In this document: positions 61,146-64,000 of the stretch, piece by piece | Position numbering within the stretch: position 1 is the first letter of the stretch | Layout: the number at the start of each line of letters is the position of its first letter | Source of the DNA: an uncultured Alphaproteobacteria bacterium | Lineage (GTDB): Bacteria > Pseudomonadota > Alphaproteobacteria > Micavibrionales > CSBR16-224 | Direction of reading: 5' to 3' | NCBI GenBank assembly: GCA_950054485.1 | Contig: CATLPD010000002.1 | Span: forward strand, 312,644 to 376,643 | DNA: 64,000 bases | Program-made: the position numbers and the translations under genes | The notes under the pieces: generated by a model | Databases searched by the model: none | Seen by the model: the letters and a program-made list of their open reading frames with translations, nothing else | What the model was told of the DNA's origin: nothing

Positions 61146-62069
61146 TTAGCCGGCCATTGCAGCAACTTCTGCCGCAAAATCACCTTCTTCAGCTTTTTCA
61201 ACGCCTTCGCCCAATTCAAAGCGAATGTAGTTTGTCAATGTAACGTCACCGCCAACATCGGACTTAGCATTTTCTAAAACCTGTGAAACTTTCGTTTCGC
61301 CGTCAATGACGTATGTTTGTTCAAGCAAAACAACTTGTTCGTAATACTTACGAATGCGGCCTGTCATCATCTTCTCGATGATATCTTCTGGCTTACCGCT
61401 TGCACGGGCCTGTTCGGCCAAAACGTTACGCTCGCGCTCAAGCGCACTTGCATCAACGTCATCAACCTTCAAAGCTTCCGGACGGGCTGCAGCAACGTGC
61501 ATCGCAATTTGTTTGCCCAACTGCTGCAACTTGCCTTCATCGCCTGAAGATTGCAGACCAACCAGAACACCAATTTTACCCATACCATCTTTCAAAGCGC
61601 TGTGGATATAGTTAGCGACAACTCCTTGATCCACTTTCACGAAAGCGGCACGGCGCAATTGCATATTTTCACCGATTGTTGCGATTAAATCCGTTACGCG
61701 ATCCTGAACTTTTTTACCGTCCATTTCAGCTTCTTTCAAAGTCTCAACATCACCTATTTCATTCGCAAGGGCGAATTCAGCCAGTTTTTCCAAAAAGGCC
61801 TGGAATTTTTCGTTACGGCCAACAAAGTCTGTTTCAGCATTCAGTTCAACGATTGCGCCTTTGTTGCCAGATGTTGCGACAGCAACAAGGCCTTCAGCAG
61901 CAGCGCGGCCTGATTTCTTAGCTGCAGACGCGATACCTTTTTTACGAAGCCAATCAACAGCATCTTCAATATTGCCATCTGTTTCATTTAATGCTTTTTT
62001 GCAATCCATCATACCGGCACCGGTTTGATCGCGAAGTTCTTTTACCATTTTTGCTGTAATTTCAGCCAT
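61146..62069 (-). CDS. tsf: Elongation factor Ts
   Basis: 307 aa. Nucleotide-exchange factor of EF-Tu. Blocks [50 protein letters not shown], and [17 protein letters not shown] precedes the ATG. Followed by the inverted repeat before pyrH. Length is standard. Confidence 0.98.
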   Translation of the reverse strand: MAEITAKMVKELRDQTGAGMMDCKKALNETDGNIEDAVDWLRKKGIASAAKKSGRAAAEGLVAVATSGNKGAIVELNAETDFVGRNEKFQAFLEKLAEFALANEIGDVETLKEAEMDGKKVQDRVTDLIATIGENMQLRRAAFVKVDQGVVANYIHSALKDGMGKIGVLVGLQSSGDEGKLQQLGKQIAMHVAAARPEALKVDDVDASALERERNVLAEQARASGKPEDIIEKMMTGRIRKYYEQVVLLEQTYVIDGETKVSQVLENAKSDVGGDVTLTNYIRFELGEGVEKAEEGDFAAEVAAMAG

Positions 62070-62119
62070 TTTTATATCCTCTTATACTCGTTAACTAACA
62101 CTATACTCAGGACAGCGGC

Positions 62120-63034
62120 TTATTGAGCCGCTGCCTTTTTTTCTTCAGCTATACCATCGTTGTCTTTGGCAACTTTGGCATCTTTATCATCTTTCTTTTC
62201 GCTAACAGCTTTATCTTCTGTTTTGGCTTTTTTATCAGCAGATGCTTTTGCTTTTGACTTTTTCGGCTTTGAATCGTCTGTCAGTACAGTTTCAACCGGT
62301 GGTTTATCGCTGGCGCCAACATCAACGCCGGCAGAACCGATTTCAGCCTGCAGACCATCAAGGATAGCGTCAACGAACAGATCACAGTAAACCGAAATCG
62401 CGCGTGTCGCATCATCGTTACCTGGAATCAGGTAATCAATACCATCAGGTGAGCAGTTTGTATCAACAACAGCGAATACAGGAATACCAAGCTTTTGCGC
62501 TTCTGCAATTGCAAGATCTTCCTTGTTCACATCAATAATGAACAATGCATCCGGCAGACCGCCCATATCCTTGATACCGCCCAGTGATAGTTCAAGCTTT
62601 TCAAGTTCACGTGAATACTGTAAAGCTTCTTTCTTTGTGAACATTGATACTTTGCTTTCATCCGCTAACAAAGTCTCCAGTTCACGTAGACGTCTGATAG
62701 AATTTGAAATTGTTTTCCAGTTCGTCAACATTCCACCCAACCATCTGTGATTGACGTAGTACTGACCACTGCGACCGGCAGCTTCTTTAATCTTTTCAGC
62801 AGCCTGACGCTTTGTACCTACGAACAGAACACGGCCGCCATTTGCAACGATGTCACGCATGGATTGCAGCGCACGATGCAGCAAAGGAACGGTTTGTTCC
62901 AGATCCAGAATGTGGATGTTGTTGCGTGAACCAAAGATGAATGGTTTCATTTTCGGGTTCCAGCGACGGGTCGTGTGACCAAAGTGTACACCTGCTTCTA
63001 ATAGCTGGCGCATTGTGAATGTTGGCATAGTCAT
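62120..63034 (-). CDS. rpsB: 30S ribosomal protein uS2
   Basis: 304 aa from ATG 63034 (AAGGAG at ideal spacing). [54 protein letters not shown] and [16 protein letters not shown] are diagnostic. The last 65 residues form a Lys/Ala/Asp-rich extension ([16 protein letters not shown]), longer than in E. coli and likely disordered. First gene of the block to lpxB; a structured leader lies upstream. Confidence 0.97.
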   Translation of the reverse strand: MTMPTFTMRQLLEAGVHFGHTTRRWNPKMKPFIFGSRNNIHILDLEQTVPLLHRALQSMRDIVANGGRVLFVGTKRQAAEKIKEAAGRSGQYYVNHRWLGGMLTNWKTISNSIRRLRELETLLADESKVSMFTKKEALQYSRELEKLELSLGGIKDMGGLPDALFIIDVNKEDLAIAEAQKLGIPVFAVVDTNCSPDGIDYLIPGNDDATRAISVYCDLFVDAILDGLQAEIGSAGVDVGASDKPPVETVLTDDSKPKKSKAKASADKKAKTEDKAVSEKKDDKDAKVAKDNDGIAEEKKAAAQ

Positions 63035-63066
63035 GATAATCTCCTTTATTTCTCCGGTTATGCCTC

Positions 63067-63133
63067 TGCAAAGGGGTGAAATCCTTATGGACACCGGTGC
63101 GGCAGAACGTATAAACGCAGCCTGTCCTTTGCA
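63067..63133 (-). promoter_or_regulatory. Structured leader of rpsB, candidate regulatory RNA
   Basis: On the minus strand an outer helix TGCAAAGG/CCTTTGCA (63133-63126 with 63074-63067) encloses, and partly overlaps, GGACA/TGTCC (63127-63123 with 63093-63089) plus inner TGCG/CGCA. This lies between the predicted promoter and the ribosome-binding site. rpsB leaders are known autoregulatory targets in gammaproteobacteria; a similar role here is inference. Confidence 0.5.
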
Positions 63134-63176
63134 TGTGAATTAAGCTTTTCACCTTATTGTGATCTGCTTGATGCGA

Positions 63177-63205
63177 TTTGTACCTGTTTTATCGCCGAAT
63201 TGCAA
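63177..63205 (-). promoter_or_regulatory. rpsB promoter
   Basis: Minus strand: TTGCAA (63205-63200), 17-base spacer, TACAAA (63182-63177). Predicted start near 63170, leader about 135 nt. Confidence 0.55.
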
Positions 63206-63237
63206 GCCTTTCGCGCAAAATTAACAATAAAAATTAA

Positions 63238-63266
63238 TTGACATAATTGCAGGATTTGTGTATATT
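63238..63266 (+). promoter_or_regulatory. Strong promoter of the ankyrin-like gene
   Basis: Perfect TTGACA (63238-63243), 17-base spacer, TATATT (63261-63266); predicted start near 63273. The hexamers and spacing are identical to the promoter of the ORFan pair at 12645-12673. Confidence 0.8.
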
Positions 63267-63298
63267 AATACATTGTTAATTTTTAGGTTGGTACTTCT

Positions 63299-64000
63299 AT
63301 GCCCGGAACCGGAGACACAAGATGTGAATTTAGCTGCTGCGCAGACAAGCGTAGGCAGGAATACGAGCCTGAAATTATCGGCGATATTGTTATCCCTACC
63401 CCAACTGCTGAGGATATGGAGTGGAAATACATTCTTGATCAAAGCCGTGAGGAATATAATTTCGACCACTTCGAAACATGGCGTAACGCTAGTGTTTACA
63501 AAGAAACCAACCTTTGGCGCGTTAAATATCTCATTGATAACGGTAAAGAAATCGACAACAACCGTGGAAAAGCACTGTACAACGCAGTCGTTCACGACCA
63601 GCATAATTTGATCCGGCTACTTATTTTGAAAGGCGCGAATGTTAACGTATATTGCGGACAGCACCTTGTGAAATCTGCAATAGATAAAAATAAAAAAGCG
63701 TTTCATAGCTTTTTGAAATTGGGTGCTGATATAAACTTAGCTTTCAAACACGCCAAACCTGACGAGCTTAGAGCTCTCGCTGAAATGACCGGACGCAAAG
63801 CACACTATTGGGAGAAACAAGATGACCAAACCATATTGCGCCGCCATTTCGAACAAGACGGCGACGTAACCTATAAAATCCGAACAGTTTTCAATTTTGA
63901 AAGCCGCAAAATCAAAATATATACCGAACAGGGCAAACACAAGTTCGAGCCCCGTTTTGAAAAATTCAGCGATCAGGAAACCTTGAACGAGATTGACGAG
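63299..64000 (+). CDS. Ankyrin-repeat-like protein, 3'-truncated by window
   Basis: ATG 63299 opens a frame with no stop to the last base (234 codons seen). AGG lies about 11 bases upstream, and a near-consensus promoter precedes it. Early residues are Cys-rich (RCEFSCCADKR). At about residues 88-119, GKALYNAVVHDQHNLIRLLILKGANVN fits an ankyrin repeat; a second, weaker one follows (VKSAIDKNKKAFHSFLKLGADIN). The remaining part is charged (RHFEQDGDVTYKIRTVFNFES). Probably a cytoplasmic or secreted protein-interaction protein; no signal peptide seen. Confidence 0.75.
   Translation, partial: MPGTGDTRCEFSCCADKRRQEYEPEIIGDIVIPTPTAEDMEWKYILDQSREEYNFDHFETWRNASVYKETNLWRVKYLIDNGKEIDNNRGKALYNAVVHDQHNLIRLLILKGANVNVYCGQHLVKSAIDKNKKAFHSFLKLGADINLAFKHAKPDELRALAEMTGRKAHYWEKQDDQTILRRHFEQDGDVTYKIRTVFNFESRKIKIYTEQGKHKFEPRFEKFSDQETLNEIDE

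Noticed and set aside
63258-63611. 117-aa plus-strand frame at the right end
   Set aside because: Out of frame with the ankyrin-like gene, which has the better promoter, start and protein character.
1-64000. tRNA, rRNA, CRISPR arrays, insertion sequences, prophage and att sites
   Set aside because: I looked through the intergenic stretches and saw no cloverleaf, direct-repeat array, transposase or integrase; short RNAs could still be missed by eye.

Overview
The window is chromosomal DNA of an alphaproteobacterium of moderate-to-low GC. The evidence is the set of lineage-typical genes and neighbourhoods: a DivL-type kinase with tyrosine in place of the phospho-accepting histidine, RNase E with the GWW-type C-terminal end, LpxI instead of LpxH, fdxA next to carD, an NDUFA12-like complex I protein beside mlaD, a DUF2155 gene and aat, and CobT. 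Several small genes have no family I recognise. A Micavibrio-like or other deep-branching low-GC alphaproteobacterium would fit, but that is inference. I see no tRNA, rRNA, insertion sequence, prophage or CRISPR array.

Layout. 1-8.5 kb: divL (5' end outside the window), rne, amiC, a small lipoprotein, an L,D-transpeptidase and yqgE. 8.5-15 kb: the fatty-acid cluster fabD-fabG-acpP-fabF-mltG, interrupted by one ORFan on the opposite strand and by a tandem pair of paralogous ORFans. 15-24.7 kb: a GH13 glucosidase, a membrane HExxH protein, rpsF-rpsR-rplI, a pair of small helical ORFans, dnaB-alr and mlaE-mlaF. 24.7-35.8 kb: PBP1A, an unknown gene-pyrF-trpF operon, NDUFA12-like/mlaD/DUF2155 meeting aat head-on, nudix-sseA-cobT and another ORFan pair. 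35.9-49.3 kb: hisS, sufE, clpX, a pilin-like protein, fdxA, carD, clpB, an ORFan, fumC with an RHH gene, a cysteine transglutaminase-like protein with an apparently inactive sister, and mgtC. 49.3-63 kb: one long minus-strand envelope/translation block, rpsB-tsf-pyrH-frr-uppS-cdsA-dxr-rseP-bamA-skp-lpxD-fabZ-lpxI-lpxB. The window ends inside an ankyrin-like gene.

Functionally the window is dominated by cell-envelope work (fatty acids, lipid A, undecaprenyl phosphate, peptidoglycan synthesis and hydrolysis, outer-membrane assembly and Mla lipid transport), linked with ribosomal, chaperone and protease genes. Two things stand out. First, at least seven genes lack a Shine-Dalgarno sequence and instead have a TAnnnT -10 element placed exactly 12 to 7 bases before the ATG, which predicts leaderless mRNAs. 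Second, ORFans repeatedly occur as tandem pairs slotted between conserved operons; one pair is an intact cysteine enzyme followed by a relative that has lost all three catalytic residues.
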